Below are positions 37,890-47,578 of a stretch of DNA of 64,000 nt, one piece after another. Both the position numbers and the translations under genes were made by a program. The notes below the pieces were generated by a model that was not told where the DNA came from, made no database searches, and was given only the letters and a program-made list of their open reading frames with translations. The DNA comes from Achromobacter sp. MYb9 (GTDB lineage Bacteria; Pseudomonadota; Gammaproteobacteria; Burkholderiales; Burkholderiaceae_B), in NCBI RefSeq assembly GCF_002975275.1, contig NZ_PCOQ01000001.1, positions 806,001-870,000 on the forward strand, given 5' to 3'. The stretch's first letter is position 1. Each line of letters opens with the position of its first letter.

Positions 37890-39521
37890 ATGCCGCTCCC
37901 CTCGCACGTTCCCGTCCTGATTGCCGGCGGAGGCCCCGTCGGCCTGACGCTTGCCGCCCTGCTGGCCGAATACGGCATCGCCTCGCTGACGGTGGAAGCC
38001 GACGATGATTACTGCACCGGCAGCCGCGCGATCTGCATCTCGCGCCGGTCCCAGGAAATCCTGGGCTGGGCCGGCGCCGACCAGCCCCTTACGGCGACCG
38101 GCCTGCCCTGGACCGGCGGGCGCAGCTACTACCGCGACCGCGAAGTCCTGCACTTTGAAATGCCGCACGACCCGCTGCAACGCTATGCGCCGATGGTCAA
38201 CATCCAGCAGTACTCGATCGAGGAATACGCCCATCAAGCCATGCAGCGCCATCCCGAACGGGCCGCGCTGCAATGGTCGGCCCGCGTAGCCGGGTTGCGC
38301 GCGGACGCCGACGGCGTGACGGTCGAGGTCGAGGTCGATGCGGGCGGGCAGCGCCAGACGGTGCGCGCCGACTGGCTGATCGCCTGCGACGGCGGACGCA
38401 GCACCGTGCGCGACGCGATGGGCCTGAAGCTGGAAGGCATGCAATACGAAGGCCGCTACGTCATCGTCGATATCGAGCAGGCGTCCACCCGCCCGGTCGA
38501 ACGCCTGGCGTGGTTCGACCCCCCGTCCAACCCTGGTTCGACGCTGCTGATGCATCGGCAGCCGGGCAACGTATGGCGCGTGGATTACCAGATCCGCGAC
38601 GACGAAGATGCCGACGAAGCCGTCAAGCCCGAGAACGTGCTGCCGCGCGTGCAAAGCCATCTGGACATGATTGGCGAGACCGCGCCCTGGAAGCCGCTGT
38701 GGATCTCCATCTACAACGCCAAATGCCTGACGCTGGACCAGTACCGCCACGGCCGCGTGCTGTTCGCCGGAGACGCCGGCCACCTTGTGCCGATCTTCGG
38801 CGTGCGCGGGCTGAATTCCGGCCTGGACGACGCCGGCAACCTGGCCTGGAAGCTGGCCTGGGTGCTGAAGGGCCAAGCCCCTGCCAGCCTGCTGGACAGC
38901 TACAGCACCGAACGCGTGCACGCCACCCGCCAAAACCTGGCCTACGGCGCCAAGAGCACCGAATTCATGGCGCCGCCGGATTTCGGCTTTCGCCTGATGC
39001 GCGAGGCCGCGCTACGCCTGGCCCTGGCGGACGACACCGTGCGGTCATTGATCAACCCGCGCCAATCCGCGCCTATTTCCTACGACACCTCGCCGCTGAA
39101 TCTGGCCGACGGCGCGCCCCAAGCCGGCCCGGGCGCCGCGCCCGGCCAACCCGCGCCCGACGCATGGCTGCAGGACGGCGATGCGCCGCGCTATCTAAGC
39201 GCGTGCTTTGGCAAGGGCTTCGTGGCGCTGGCCGTTTCTCCGACCGCCGCGCTGGCGGCCGATCTGGATACGCTGGCGGCAAGCACGCAAGGGGCGCCGC
39301 ATCCGCTGCGCATCGTGCGCGTGGGCGCCGGCGGCTGGGACGATGCGCATGGCCAATTGCAGCAACGCTACGGCGCCGCGGACGGCCTCGTCTATCTGCT
39401 GCGTCCCGACGGTTATGTGCTGGGCCGCTGGAATACCCCGGACGCCGCCCGCCTGCGCGCCGCCCTCGCCCCCTACTACCCTTCGATCACCGTATCCGCG
39501 CACAAGGAAGGCCAAGCATGA
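37890..39521 (+). CDS. FAD-dependent aromatic monooxygenase (MhpA/PheA-like)
   Basis: Class A flavoprotein hydroxylase of 543 residues. The FAD-binding GGGPVGLTLAALLAEYG is at about 10-26, the NAD(P)H/FAD motif DGGRSTVRDAMG near 168, and the second FAD motif GDAGHLVPIFGVRGLNSG near 294. A thioredoxin-like C-terminal domain is plausible from the length. It would use NAD(P)H and O2 to hydroxylate a phenolic or other aromatic acid. GGAGA sets the ATG at 37890. It overlaps the next gene by 4 bases and forms a three-gene operon with DUF2783 and MarR genes. Confidence 0.88.
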   Translation: MPLPSHVPVLIAGGGPVGLTLAALLAEYGIASLTVEADDDYCTGSRAICISRRSQEILGWAGADQPLTATGLPWTGGRSYYRDREVLHFEMPHDPLQRYAPMVNIQQYSIEEYAHQAMQRHPERAALQWSARVAGLRADADGVTVEVEVDAGGQRQTVRADWLIACDGGRSTVRDAMGLKLEGMQYEGRYVIVDIEQASTRPVERLAWFDPPSNPGSTLLMHRQPGNVWRVDYQIRDDEDADEAVKPENVLPRVQSHLDMIGETAPWKPLWISIYNAKCLTLDQYRHGRVLFAGDAGHLVPIFGVRGLNSGLDDAGNLAWKLAWVLKGQAPASLLDSYSTERVHATRQNLAYGAKSTEFMAPPDFGFRLMREAALRLALADDTVRSLINPRQSAPISYDTSPLNLADGAPQAGPGAAPGQPAPDAWLQDGDAPRYLSACFGKGFVALAVSPTAALAADLDTLAASTQGAPHPLRIVRVGAGGWDDAHGQLQQRYGAADGLVYLLRPDGYVLGRWNTPDAARLRAALAPYYPSITVSAHKEGQA

Positions 39522-39745
39522 ATCCCGAAGAACTGGACCAGGTGTACACCGGCATGGCGCAAGCGCTGACGCGCATGGGTGAACCGCGCGCGCCGCTATT
39601 TCTGTCGATACTCGGTTTGTCGCTGCTGAGCCGGCAGCCGGACGCCGCATCGGCGCTGGCGCTGCTGGCGCAGGCAGAAAGCGCCTGCCTGGGCGAAGAC
39701 GCTGTGGCAAACTATCCCGCCCCCACTCCTGCCCGCCCGACGTGA
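39518..39745 (+). CDS. Small DUF2783-like protein
   Basis: A 75-residue acidic helical protein (PEELDQVYTGMAQALTRMG, then APLFLSILGLSLLSRQ) of the DUF2783 type. As I recall, that family is often encoded right after a flavin monooxygenase, and here the start overlaps the monooxygenase stop (ATGA) and its own stop overlaps the MarR start (GTGA). No catalytic motif is visible. An accessory or stabilising role for the hydroxylase is a guess from context. Confidence 0.75.
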   Translation: MNPEELDQVYTGMAQALTRMGEPRAPLFLSILGLSLLSRQPDAASALALLAQAESACLGEDAVANYPAPTPARPT

Positions 39746-40206
39746 AACCGCCCGCCCTGGAACGATTCCTGACCTATCGCCTGCACGTGCTCAACAAGAT
39801 CACGGACCGGGACACGAATCGCGCCTATGTGTCGGACTGCGGCATTCCCTTGGGTGAAGCGCGCTGCCTGGCGGCCATTGGCCGCTACGCGCCGCTGTCC
39901 GTCAACGACCTGGCGCGATCGGCCAACCTGAACAAGGGCCAGGCCAGCCGTTCGGCGCAAGCGCTGGTCGAACGCGGGCTGGTCGAAAAGACGCTGTCCG
40001 CGTCCGACGGGCGCGGCGTGGTGCTGACGCCGACGGCCGCCGGCCTGGCGCAGTACCAGCGCATCATCGCCCTGATCGCGCAACGCAACGACGAGATCTT
40101 CGCTTGCCTGGATGCGGACGAACAGCGCGCCCTGGGCGACATGCTGGATCGCCTGATCGACCATCTGCAAGCCCGGGAAGACGACACGGACGGCGAAGAC
40201 GGCTAG
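39742..40206 (+). CDS. MarR-family transcriptional regulator
   Basis: A 154-residue winged-helix regulator. The wHTH lies at about 45-105 ([20 protein letters not shown], then [17 protein letters not shown] and the wing residues SASDGRG). GTG start overlapping the DUF2783 stop. As the last gene of the operon it likely represses the promoter at 37828-37874, which holds two matching dyads, and responds to an aromatic ligand. Its stop overlaps the convergent phhB stop. Confidence 0.93.
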   Translation: MKPPALERFLTYRLHVLNKITDRDTNRAYVSDCGIPLGEARCLAAIGRYAPLSVNDLARSANLNKGQASRSAQALVERGLVEKTLSASDGRGVVLTPTAAGLAQYQRIIALIAQRNDEIFACLDADEQRALGDMLDRLIDHLQAREDDTDGEDG

Positions 40207-40529
40207 GCGCCGGCCGCAGGCGCCGTGGCCCCCATCTGCGCGGCGGCCTCGTCCATGAACTGCGCCATGCGCACGTCCAATTCGGTCACGCCGCCGGCGT
40301 CATGGGTGGTCAGCGTCACATCCACCCGGTTGTAGACGTTGGTCCACTCCGGGTGGTGGTTCAGCTTTTCCGCGAACATGGCCACCCGCGCCATGAATCC
40401 GAACGCCGCATTGAAGTTCGGAAAGCGGAAGCGCTTTTCGATGGCGTCGCGCGTGGCCGCGGCCTGCCAGCCGGACAGCGCGGCCACGGCGATATCGGAC
40501 CCGATACGGGCGGGAGGAAACATGCTCAT
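40203..40529 (-). CDS. phhB: 4a-hydroxytetrahydrobiopterin dehydratase
   Basis: Recycles the pterin cofactor used by phenylalanine hydroxylase. It has 108 residues with the family motif [20 protein letters not shown] near the middle and the preceding [22 protein letters not shown] precedes the ATG at 40529; an alternative ATG at 40523 lies in frame. Phenylalanine hydroxylase is not in the window. The gene is 8 bases after the OmpA-lipoprotein stop, on the same strand. Confidence 0.93.
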   Translation of the reverse strand: MSMFPPARIGSDIAVAALSGWQAAATRDAIEKRFRFPNFNAAFGFMARVAMFAEKLNHHPEWTNVYNRVDVTLTTHDAGGVTELDVRMAQFMDEAAAQMGATAPAAGA

Positions 40530-40537
40530 GACAGCCC

Positions 40538-41185
40538 CTATTGCTTGACCGCGTACAGGTAGATTTCCACGCGCCGATTCAGCGCGCGCCCTTCGGCGGT
40601 TGCATTATCGCCGATGGGATCGTTCGGGCCGCGCCCTTCCGCCGCCATGCGGCCGGCCGCCACGCCTTGCTTGGCCAGGTAGTCCGTCACGCTCTTGGCG
40701 CGGTTGACCGACAAGGTCTGGTTATGCGCCAACGCCCCCGTGCTGTCCGTATGGCCGACCACCTTGGTGCGCAGCTCTGGATGCTGGTTGAGCGAACGCG
40801 CCACGCTGTCCAGCACCGGCAGCAAGGCGGGCTTCAACTGCGTCTTATCCGTGTCGAACGACACGCCACTGGGAATATTGACCTTCAGGCTGCCATCGGG
40901 CATTTCCACGACGTCGATCCCCAGGGACGACGCGCCGGATTGCTGCACATCTTCTTTGACGACCTTCCAGTTGTAGCCCACCAGGCCGCCCGCCACCGCA
41001 CCGATGCCGGCGCCGATCGCCGCCCCCTTGCCGTGCCCGATCAGGGCGCCGATACCGGCGCCGACCGCCGCCCCCGCCCCCGTGCCCACGGCGGTGTTCG
41101 TCTGCTGCTGCGTAGCGCAGCCCGCCAGCAGCGCTCCTGCCGCCGCAACCACCGCGATCCGGTTGAATATTGTTCTTGAGTTCAT
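40538..41185 (-). CDS. OmpA-family lipoprotein with glycine zipper
   Basis: A 215-residue outer-membrane lipoprotein. The lipobox is LLAGC (cysteine at about 22), followed by a glycine-zipper segment with repeats of GAGIGA at about 35-70. The C-terminal OmpA-like peptidoglycan-binding domain ([20 protein letters not shown], then [20 protein letters not shown]) anchors it to the wall. GGAGG precedes the ATG at 41185. Such YiaD-like proteins stabilise the envelope. Confidence 0.94.
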   Translation of the reverse strand: MNSRTIFNRIAVVAAAGALLAGCATQQQTNTAVGTGAGAAVGAGIGALIGHGKGAAIGAGIGAVAGGLVGYNWKVVKEDVQQSGASSLGIDVVEMPDGSLKVNIPSGVSFDTDKTQLKPALLPVLDSVARSLNQHPELRTKVVGHTDSTGALAHNQTLSVNRAKSVTDYLAKQGVAAGRMAAEGRGPNDPIGDNATAEGRALNRRVEIYLYAVKQ

Positions 41186-41320
41186 GGCAACCTCCACTAT
41201 CCCGTGGTGCGCCGGATTATTCCGGCGTAAGCCATGCTAGCAAGCGCGGACAAGGGCACCGGCAACATTTTGTACTACGCACACGGCCAGTCCAGGCTGC
41301 CGCCGCGCGCGCCAAGCCGC

Positions 41321-42004
41321 TCAACCGTTGCGGAACCGGGCCAGCCACGGCAGCGCGGCGTCCAGCCGGGGCGACTCCCGTTCCGGCGCCGGCGCGCCTT
41401 GCGGCAACGACAACCCCACCCGGTTGTGCCAATACGTGCGCAGCCCGACCTTGCTGGTGCCGAACAGGTCATAGCCCGAGCCGGCGACGAACGCGGCATC
41501 CTCCGGACGCACCTGCAAACGCGCCAGCGCCAGGGCATACGGCCGGGGATCGGGCTTGTAGAAACCGGCCTCTTCCGACGTCACCACCACATCCCAATCG
41601 ACCCCCAGCAGGCTGGCGGCCTGGCGGCCCAGGCGGTCGGAACAGTTGGTAACCACGCCCAGCCGGCAATGCGGGCGCAACGCCTGCAACAATTCCCGTG
41701 CGCCGTCCCAGGCGGGCAATTCAGCCCAATGCGCTTCCAGCGCATCCGGGGCGCTGGCCGGCAGGCCGACCGCGGCGGCGGCTTCCTGCACCAGTTGCTC
41801 GTATGGCTGATAAGCGCCGCAGCCATAGGTGCGGCGCAAATACTCGGCACGCCACGCACGGCCCAGGGCCTCCGTGCCCGCCGCGCGGTTCCAGACGGTC
41901 CACGAATCCAGCAAGGCGGTCAGCAGGTCGAACAGCACCGCGCGCGGGTAGCCGGACGGGGCATCGGTATCCGGAAAATCAGCGGGACCTTGGTGGGGGG
42001 ACAT
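41321..42004 (-). CDS. HAD-family hydrolase (haloacid dehalogenase-like)
   Basis: A 227-residue HAD hydrolase. The nucleophile motif reads AVLFDLLTALLDSW, with the second conserved position changed from the common GTL to TALL, as seen in haloacid dehalogenase subfamilies. LGVVTNCSD is motif II and FYKPDPRPYALAL holds motif III lysine; FVAGSGYDLFGTSKVGLRTYW is motif IV. AGGAG fixes ATG 42004. The substrate is unknown; a small phosphate ester or 2-haloacid is possible. Confidence 0.88.
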   Translation of the reverse strand: MSPHQGPADFPDTDAPSGYPRAVLFDLLTALLDSWTVWNRAAGTEALGRAWRAEYLRRTYGCGAYQPYEQLVQEAAAAVGLPASAPDALEAHWAELPAWDGARELLQALRPHCRLGVVTNCSDRLGRQAASLLGVDWDVVVTSEEAGFYKPDPRPYALALARLQVRPEDAAFVAGSGYDLFGTSKVGLRTYWHNRVGLSLPQGAPAPERESPRLDAALPWLARFRNG

Positions 42005-42100
42005 GCGGGCACTCCTGGGATGGCAATGCGGCCACTATAAAGAGCCTTGCGCCCGCTGTGATTCAGCGTGCCTTTACTCATCGTTAAGCCCACGCTTAAC

Positions 42101-42745
42101 TCAAACCCGCTTGCCTGCCAGCATCGCCAAGCCGAACAACGCCCCCAACCCGCCGACAATCGCCAGCGGCACCGACGGTTCGCGCAGATTCAACGCCATG
42201 ACGGCCGCCCCCACGCCCAGGGCCGTGATCACCGCGCCAACCAAGCGGGCGCCCGTTGATCCGTAGAAATGCGTCCGCCGCGCCGGCTCCGTGCCCGCCG
42301 GCTGACGCTTCTGCCAAGCCTGAAGCGCGGCCTGGAATTCACGCAGCAAGCGCTCACGATTGGGCGCGTCGACCGGGCTGACGAGCAGCGTGGGACGCCC
42401 CGGCCGGACCAGCTTCAGGAAATCGTCGGTGCCCCACCGGGTCAAGTCGGCAAACGCAACCGGTGCGCGCCGCGAGAACACCAGCCCGTCCGGCATCACC
42501 GTGACTCGGTTGCGGGTGGGAAACCCTTTGAAGGCCACGAGGGGGGGCGCCAGCAGTCCGGCCAGCGCCACAATGGCCGCCCAGAGCACCGGGCCACGGT
42601 TGAACACCACCAGCATGAAGCCGCCGGCTGCCAGCGCGAATGCCAGCGGCACCGACAACTGATGCCAACGGGTATAGACCGCCGCCTGGATGCCATCGGC
42701 GCCCCCGGGTGTCGATCCGCGGCAGGCACGGTCAGGCATGTTCAT
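42101..42745 (-). CDS. Uncharacterised four-helix membrane protein
   Basis: A 214-residue protein I do not recognise. It has two hydrophobic helices near the N-terminus (about 28-47 and 53-70), a central cytoplasmic-type domain of about 85 residues (VTVMPDGLVFSRRAPVAFAD, then TLLVSPVDAPNRERLLREF), and two helices at the C-terminus (about 167-186 and 192-211). The central domain, with its short strands and terminal helix, could be a bacterial PH-like fold. It is on the same strand as, and 102 bases after, the DNA-repair cluster but is probably not part of it. The start is uncertain by two codons. Confidence 0.7.
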   Translation of the reverse strand: MNMPDRACRGSTPGGADGIQAAVYTRWHQLSVPLAFALAAGGFMLVVFNRGPVLWAAIVALAGLLAPPLVAFKGFPTRNRVTVMPDGLVFSRRAPVAFADLTRWGTDDFLKLVRPGRPTLLVSPVDAPNRERLLREFQAALQAWQKRQPAGTEPARRTHFYGSTGARLVGAVITALGVGAAVMALNLREPSVPLAIVGGLGALFGLAMLAGKRV

Positions 42746-42847
42746 CCGCCCTGGACATGCCCGGCGCCTTCAACGCGGCAATCCCTTTTTCGCGCATTTT
42801 TTTCTCCATTTGCTTACGTTCCGCGGTGCCCGTGCCCGCCCTTCAGT

Positions 42848-43510
42848 CTACGACGTGAATCCTATCGCCAAGGCGCTGCCCTCCACGCATGCGACGAGCC
42901 TGCTGCCATCGCCCGCGTCGACGGCATGCCCACCGGTAAAGTCAGAAAACGCAGGCAACACGGTCATGCCGTCCCGTAACCAGAACGCGGGCCAACTGCG
43001 GGCCACGCCAGGCACGCGGGTCTTTGGATGCACGTGGCCCGCGATGACGTGTCCGCCGTGCGGGTCGGCGTACGGAAGATGCCGGAACAGAAACGGCCCG
43101 TCGGCCATCGATTCACCCAGTTGCCTGATATTCAGCGCAGCGCCATCCAGCGCGCGGTCATGGTTGCCGGTCAGGGCAGCCACGTCCAGCGCGGCATGCC
43201 GCTTGCGCCATTGCGTCCAGGTGTCGCGCCAGCCCGCCTGGGCCATCGGCCCATGCAGCACATCGCCCACGATCCATAACTGCTGCGCACCGGTGGAATC
43301 CAGCAGCCGGTCCAGGCGCATCAGGTCATCCCGGGTCGCGCCTTGCGGAACGGCGATGCCCGCCTGGCGAAACACATGGCTCTTGCCCAGATGCAAGTCC
43401 GCGATGATCAGGCGCGACCGCGCCGGCCAGTACATGGCGCGATCACCCAGCAGCACCACCGGTTCGTCCGCCAAATTCACGGACAACCCTTCATCCCGCG
43501 ATTCGGGCAT
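42848..43510 (-). CDS. pdeM: Ligase-associated DNA damage response endonuclease PdeM
   Basis: Metallophosphoesterase of 220 residues with all four metal motifs: IIADLHLGKSHVF (about 36-48), IVGDVLHG, LTGNHDRAL and IAGHVHPKT. It acts on DNA ends as a manganese-dependent nuclease or phosphodiesterase in the known homologues. Its start lies 20 bases inside the helicase gene, so it is the distal member of a four-gene repair operon. Confidence 0.93.
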   Translation of the reverse strand: MPESRDEGLSVNLADEPVVLLGDRAMYWPARSRLIIADLHLGKSHVFRQAGIAVPQGATRDDLMRLDRLLDSTGAQQLWIVGDVLHGPMAQAGWRDTWTQWRKRHAALDVAALTGNHDRALDGAALNIRQLGESMADGPFLFRHLPYADPHGGHVIAGHVHPKTRVPGVARSWPAFWLRDGMTVLPAFSDFTGGHAVDAGDGSRLVACVEGSALAIGFTS

Positions 43511-45956
43511 AGCGCTTCTCCAGTTGCGCCGCGGCGCGCCTGACGCGAGCCTGCCAGGTTTCGGTGCTGAGCTGGCCGCGCAGGCTTTCGGTCCATAGCG
43601 GAAAGGACAGCGGCGTCAGCGCGCGCGGCGCGCGCAGATCCAGCGACCGCGTCGCGCAATCGTGCAAGGCCGCCAGCAGGCGCGGGGCTTCCAGCTGGAT
43701 TTCAAGGACTTCCCTTTCCGCCTGCGCCAATAGCAGATGATCGGGATCGTAGCGGCGCAGCACGTCGAACAACAGTCCGCTGGACGCCTGCACCTGACGC
43801 AGCGAGCGTGCCGCGCGCCCCGGCAGCGAAGGGGTCAGCAAGCCGGCCACGCGGGCAATTTCGCGGAACTGGCGGCGCGCCAACTCTCCCAGATTGACGC
43901 CGCTGCGCAGATCAACGTCCATCTGCTCGGGGCTAAGCCATTCCCGCAGCAGCGCGTCGTCCAGTTCCGCAGGCTCGGCCAGCGTCAGCATCAGCCCGTA
44001 GTCGTTGACCGTATAAGAAAACGTGTTGGCCTGCCGCCGGCCCCACCGCAGCGCGATCATGGCGGCCATGCCTTCATGGACGGCGCGCCCCGCGAAAGGG
44101 AACAGGAACAGATGCATGCCGCGGCGCGTGACGATGCGCTCGGCCAGCAGACGGCCGGGGCCCGGCAGCCCGCTGGCCGAGCGCTGGATTCGCAGCAGCG
44201 GTTCCACGGCGCGCATCTCCGCGTGGCGGCCCGGATGGGTGAAGAGGCTTTCGACCTCGCTCGCCAGCTGCGTGGACAACGGCATGCGCCCGCCCTGCCA
44301 GGTCGCCACGGGCCCCTTGCCGCCCTTGGCGCGGCGCACATAGGCGGTCATGCCTTCCAGCCGCACCAGTTCCAGCGTCCGGCCGGCGAACTGGAAGTGA
44401 TCCCCCGGACGCAGGCGCGCCAAAAACCCCTCTTCCACCGCCCCCAGCCCACCGCCCCGCAAGTACTTCACCGAGACGGCGCCGTCGGCAGTGATGGTGC
44501 CGATCGACAGCCGGTGCCGCAGCGCGATGCGGCGGTCATGAACGCGGTAGCAGCCATCGTCGTCCCGTTGCACCCGGCGGAATTCGGGATAGTTCTCCAG
44601 TGCCCGGCCGCCTTGAACGATGAAGTCCAGCACCGCCTGCCACGAGGCGGTGTCCAGGGCAGCATAGGCGTGCGTGCCCCGGACTTCCTCATACAGCTCG
44701 GCGGCATTGAAGCCGCCGCCCAAGGCCAAGGTCACCGCGTGCTGCGCCAGCACATCCAGGCTGCCGCGCGGCGGGGGCCGCGACTCGATGGCGCCGCGCG
44801 CAATCGCCTGGCGGGCAGCGGCATATTCGATCAGTTCCAGGGCTTGCGCCGGCACGCAGATCACATGGCCGGACTCGCCCGGCCGGTGCCTGGCGCGGCC
44901 GGCCCGCTGCAACAACCGGGCCACGCCTTTGGGGCTGCCAATCTGCAGCACCTGGTCCACGGCAGGAAAGTCGACGCCCAGATCCAGGCTCGACGTCGCC
45001 ACCACGCAGCGCATCACGCCGTCGCGCAGCCCCTGCTCGGCCTGCGCCCGCAGTTTGGGATCCAGCGAACCGTGATGCAGCGCCAGCGTGGACGCCGCTT
45101 CGGGCCAGATGGATTCCAATGCGCGGTGCCATAGCTCGGCCTGCGCGCGGGTGTTGGTGAACAACAGACTGGTCCGCACATCGAACAGGCGCTTGAACAC
45201 GCGCGGCAACTGAGACAGCCCCAGGTGCCCCGCCCACGGCAACGCGCCGCTGCGCTCGGGCAGCAACGTCGAAATGACGACCTTCCGCGGCGCGGCGCCC
45301 GCGACCAGGGGGCTATCCGGCGCATGCGGCAACAGCACCGCGCGGGCTTCCTCCAGGTTGCCCAGCGTGGCCGACAGCCCCCATGTGCGCAACGCCGGCG
45401 ACAAGCGGCGCAATCGCGCCAGGCACAATTGCAGCAGCACGCCGCGCTTGTTGCCCAGCAGTTCATGCCATTCGTCGACCACGACGCAACGCAGCGCGCG
45501 AAAACGCTGCGACGCATCCGCGTAAGACAGCAACAGCGCCAGCGATTCCGGCGTGATCACCAGCACGTCCGCCTTGCCCTGGCGAGCCAGGCGCTTGTCG
45601 CGCGCGCTGGCATCGCCCGTCCGCAGCGCGACGGTCCAATCGACCTCCATTTCGTGGGCCGTTTGCGCCAACGCCAGCGCCGTATCGGCCGCCAGCGCGC
45701 GCAGCGGCGTCACCCACAGCACGCGTGGCCCCGCGCCGGCCACGGGCAGGGCCAGGGCGGGGTCGGCCAAGGCTTCAAGCAGCGGCCCGCCAAACGCGGC
45801 CAGCGTCTTGCCGCTACCGGTCGGCGTGTGCAGCAGCCCGGATTCGCCCGCCAGATAGCGGCGCCAGGTCTCGCGCTGGAACACGGCCGGCTTCCACCCG
45901 CGCGCCTGGAACCAGGCCGACAGCCGAGCATCCCAACCGCGCGGCGTTGCGGTCAT
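43491..45956 (-). CDS. Ligase-associated DNA damage response DExH helicase (Lhr-Core)
   Basis: A superfamily 2 helicase of 821 residues, the length of the Lhr-Core form rather than the 1,500-residue full Lhr. Walker A TPTGSGKT is near residue 40, the DEWH box in VVVDEWHELLG near 159, motif III-like GLSATLGNLEEA near 200, and the C-terminal RecA motif LLQRAGRARHRPGESG near 345. The winged-helix and Lhr-specific domains follow. The start overlaps the ligase stop by 4 bases, and the end overlaps pdeM by 20. It is a 3'-to-5' DNA translocase in the described homologues. Confidence 0.95.
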   Translation of the reverse strand: MTATPRGWDARLSAWFQARGWKPAVFQRETWRRYLAGESGLLHTPTGSGKTLAAFGGPLLEALADPALALPVAGAGPRVLWVTPLRALAADTALALAQTAHEMEVDWTVALRTGDASARDKRLARQGKADVLVITPESLALLLSYADASQRFRALRCVVVDEWHELLGNKRGVLLQLCLARLRRLSPALRTWGLSATLGNLEEARAVLLPHAPDSPLVAGAAPRKVVISTLLPERSGALPWAGHLGLSQLPRVFKRLFDVRTSLLFTNTRAQAELWHRALESIWPEAASTLALHHGSLDPKLRAQAEQGLRDGVMRCVVATSSLDLGVDFPAVDQVLQIGSPKGVARLLQRAGRARHRPGESGHVICVPAQALELIEYAAARQAIARGAIESRPPPRGSLDVLAQHAVTLALGGGFNAAELYEEVRGTHAYAALDTASWQAVLDFIVQGGRALENYPEFRRVQRDDDGCYRVHDRRIALRHRLSIGTITADGAVSVKYLRGGGLGAVEEGFLARLRPGDHFQFAGRTLELVRLEGMTAYVRRAKGGKGPVATWQGGRMPLSTQLASEVESLFTHPGRHAEMRAVEPLLRIQRSASGLPGPGRLLAERIVTRRGMHLFLFPFAGRAVHEGMAAMIALRWGRRQANTFSYTVNDYGLMLTLAEPAELDDALLREWLSPEQMDVDLRSGVNLGELARRQFREIARVAGLLTPSLPGRAARSLRQVQASSGLLFDVLRRYDPDHLLLAQAEREVLEIQLEAPRLLAALHDCATRSLDLRAPRALTPLSFPLWTESLRGQLSTETWQARVRRAAAQLEKRYARIAG

Positions 45957-47557
45957 CGCGCCAGCGCCTTCAGGGTGTCCAGTTGATCCGCTTCAGCGGC
46001 GGGCTTGTCATGCCGCCAACGCAGGATCCGGGGAAACCGCACGGCGACGCCGGATTTGTGCCGCTTGGACAGGTTGACGCCTTCAAAACCCAGTTCGAAG
46101 ACCTGCACGGGATCGACCGACCGGACCGGACCGAACCGTTCACGCGTGTGGGCGCGCAGCCAGCGGTCCAGCGCCAGAATCTCTTTGTCGTCCAGGCCCG
46201 AATAGGCTTTGGCGATAGGCACCAGCGTATCGCCCTGCCACAAGCCAAAGGTGTAGTCGGTGTAGAGCGTGCTACGGCGGCCGTGGCCGGCCTGCGCGTA
46301 CAGCAGCACGGCATCGATCGTCAACGGGTCGATCTTCCACTTCCACCAGTCGCCACGCCGCCGTCCGCTCTGATAGCCAGCGCGACGACGCTTCAACATG
46401 AAGCCTTCGACGCCGCGTTCGCGCGCTTCCTCGCGCAGCGCCGCGGCAGCGTCCCAACTGGCGGGCATCACGATCGGCGAAAGGCAAAGGCGCGCATCGG
46501 GCTGGCGGCGCAGCAACGTTTCCAGTTGCTCGCGGCGCTCGGCCTGAGGCCGCTCGCGCATATCGGCGCCATTCAGTTCCAGCAGGTCGTAGGCCAGCAT
46601 GCGGACAGGCGCGTCGGCCAGCCACTTGGGGCCCGGCTTCAACCGTTGAATCCGCGTTTGCAACGCCGAGAACGGCATGGGTTGCGCCGCGTCTTCTTGC
46701 CATGCAAGCAGTTCGCCATCCAGCACGCAATCCACATCCAGCGCCGCCGCGGCCGCTTCCACTTCGGGAAAGCGGCCATCCAGGCGCTCTTCGCCGCGCG
46801 ACCACAACGCCACCTCGCCATGACGCCGGATCAGTTGGGTGCGGATGCCGTCCCACTTCCATTCCAACAACCAGTCATCAATGGGCCCGAGCGTCGACGG
46901 CGGACTTTCCAGCGGCGACGCCAGAAAGAACGGGTATGGCTGCTGGCGGTCACCGGGCAGGTCCTCGGCACTGAGCAGGTCGCGCAAGAAAGCCGGGCTG
47001 GGTTCCCAGGCGCCCAGCATGCGTTGGGCGATCCGCGCAATCGGCACGCCCGACATCTCGGCTAGCGCCTGCTGCACCATGCGTTGGGATACGCCGACAC
47101 GCAACGCGCCGGTCAGCAGTTTGTTGAATACCAGGCGCTCATCGAACGGCAGGCCAAGCCACGCCGATACGACGACGTCGCGCCGCTCGGCCTCGTCACG
47201 ATTGGCGACCGGCAGCAACCGCTCTTCGATCCAGTCCGCCAAACCGCGCTCCGGCGCGGGATGAGCGGGATCGGGCATCAGCAAGGCCAGCGTTTCGGCC
47301 AGGTCGCCAACTTGGTCATAACTGGCGTCGACCAGCCAGGGCGCGGTGCCCGACGCGGCGGCTGCCCAGGCGCGCAATTCGGCCACGCCCGCGATCTTGC
47401 GCCGCGCGCTGGTGATTTTTCCGCCAGCAAGCAGATAAAGCGCCCAGGCGGCGTCGCGTGGTGGCGCGTCGCGGAAGTACGCCGCCACCGCGCCACGTTT
47501 ATCCAAGGTGGCGGTGCTGCGGTCCAGCTCTTGATACAGCGCTGCGAATCGCTTCAT
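45953..47557 (-). CDS. ATP-dependent DNA ligase (cluster type)
   Basis: A 534-residue ATP-dependent ligase, in addition to the NAD-dependent LigA that all bacteria carry. An N-terminal DNA-binding domain (about 1-200) precedes the nucleotidyltransferase core with nucleophile lysine in EWKWDGIR (about 232), RGEERLDGRFPE, VLDGELLAW, and EGFMLKRRRAGYQ. An OB domain follows. It has no Ku or LigD-type polymerase or nuclease domain. It sits 21 bases after the exonuclease gene and overlaps the helicase gene by 4 bases. Confidence 0.95.
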   Translation of the reverse strand: MKRFAALYQELDRSTATLDKRGAVAAYFRDAPPRDAAWALYLLAGGKITSARRKIAGVAELRAWAAAASGTAPWLVDASYDQVGDLAETLALLMPDPAHPAPERGLADWIEERLLPVANRDEAERRDVVVSAWLGLPFDERLVFNKLLTGALRVGVSQRMVQQALAEMSGVPIARIAQRMLGAWEPSPAFLRDLLSAEDLPGDRQQPYPFFLASPLESPPSTLGPIDDWLLEWKWDGIRTQLIRRHGEVALWSRGEERLDGRFPEVEAAAAALDVDCVLDGELLAWQEDAAQPMPFSALQTRIQRLKPGPKWLADAPVRMLAYDLLELNGADMRERPQAERREQLETLLRRQPDARLCLSPIVMPASWDAAAALREEARERGVEGFMLKRRRAGYQSGRRRGDWWKWKIDPLTIDAVLLYAQAGHGRRSTLYTDYTFGLWQGDTLVPIAKAYSGLDDKEILALDRWLRAHTRERFGPVRSVDPVQVFELGFEGVNLSKRHKSGVAVRFPRILRWRHDKPAAEADQLDTLKALAR

Positions 47558-47578
47558 GCCAGGGTGCGCCTCCTAGGT

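Noticed and set aside
43737..45134. A 465-codon plus-strand frame opposite the helicase gene
   Set aside because: Shadow of the Lhr-Core helicase; Gln, Arg and His-rich with no motif.
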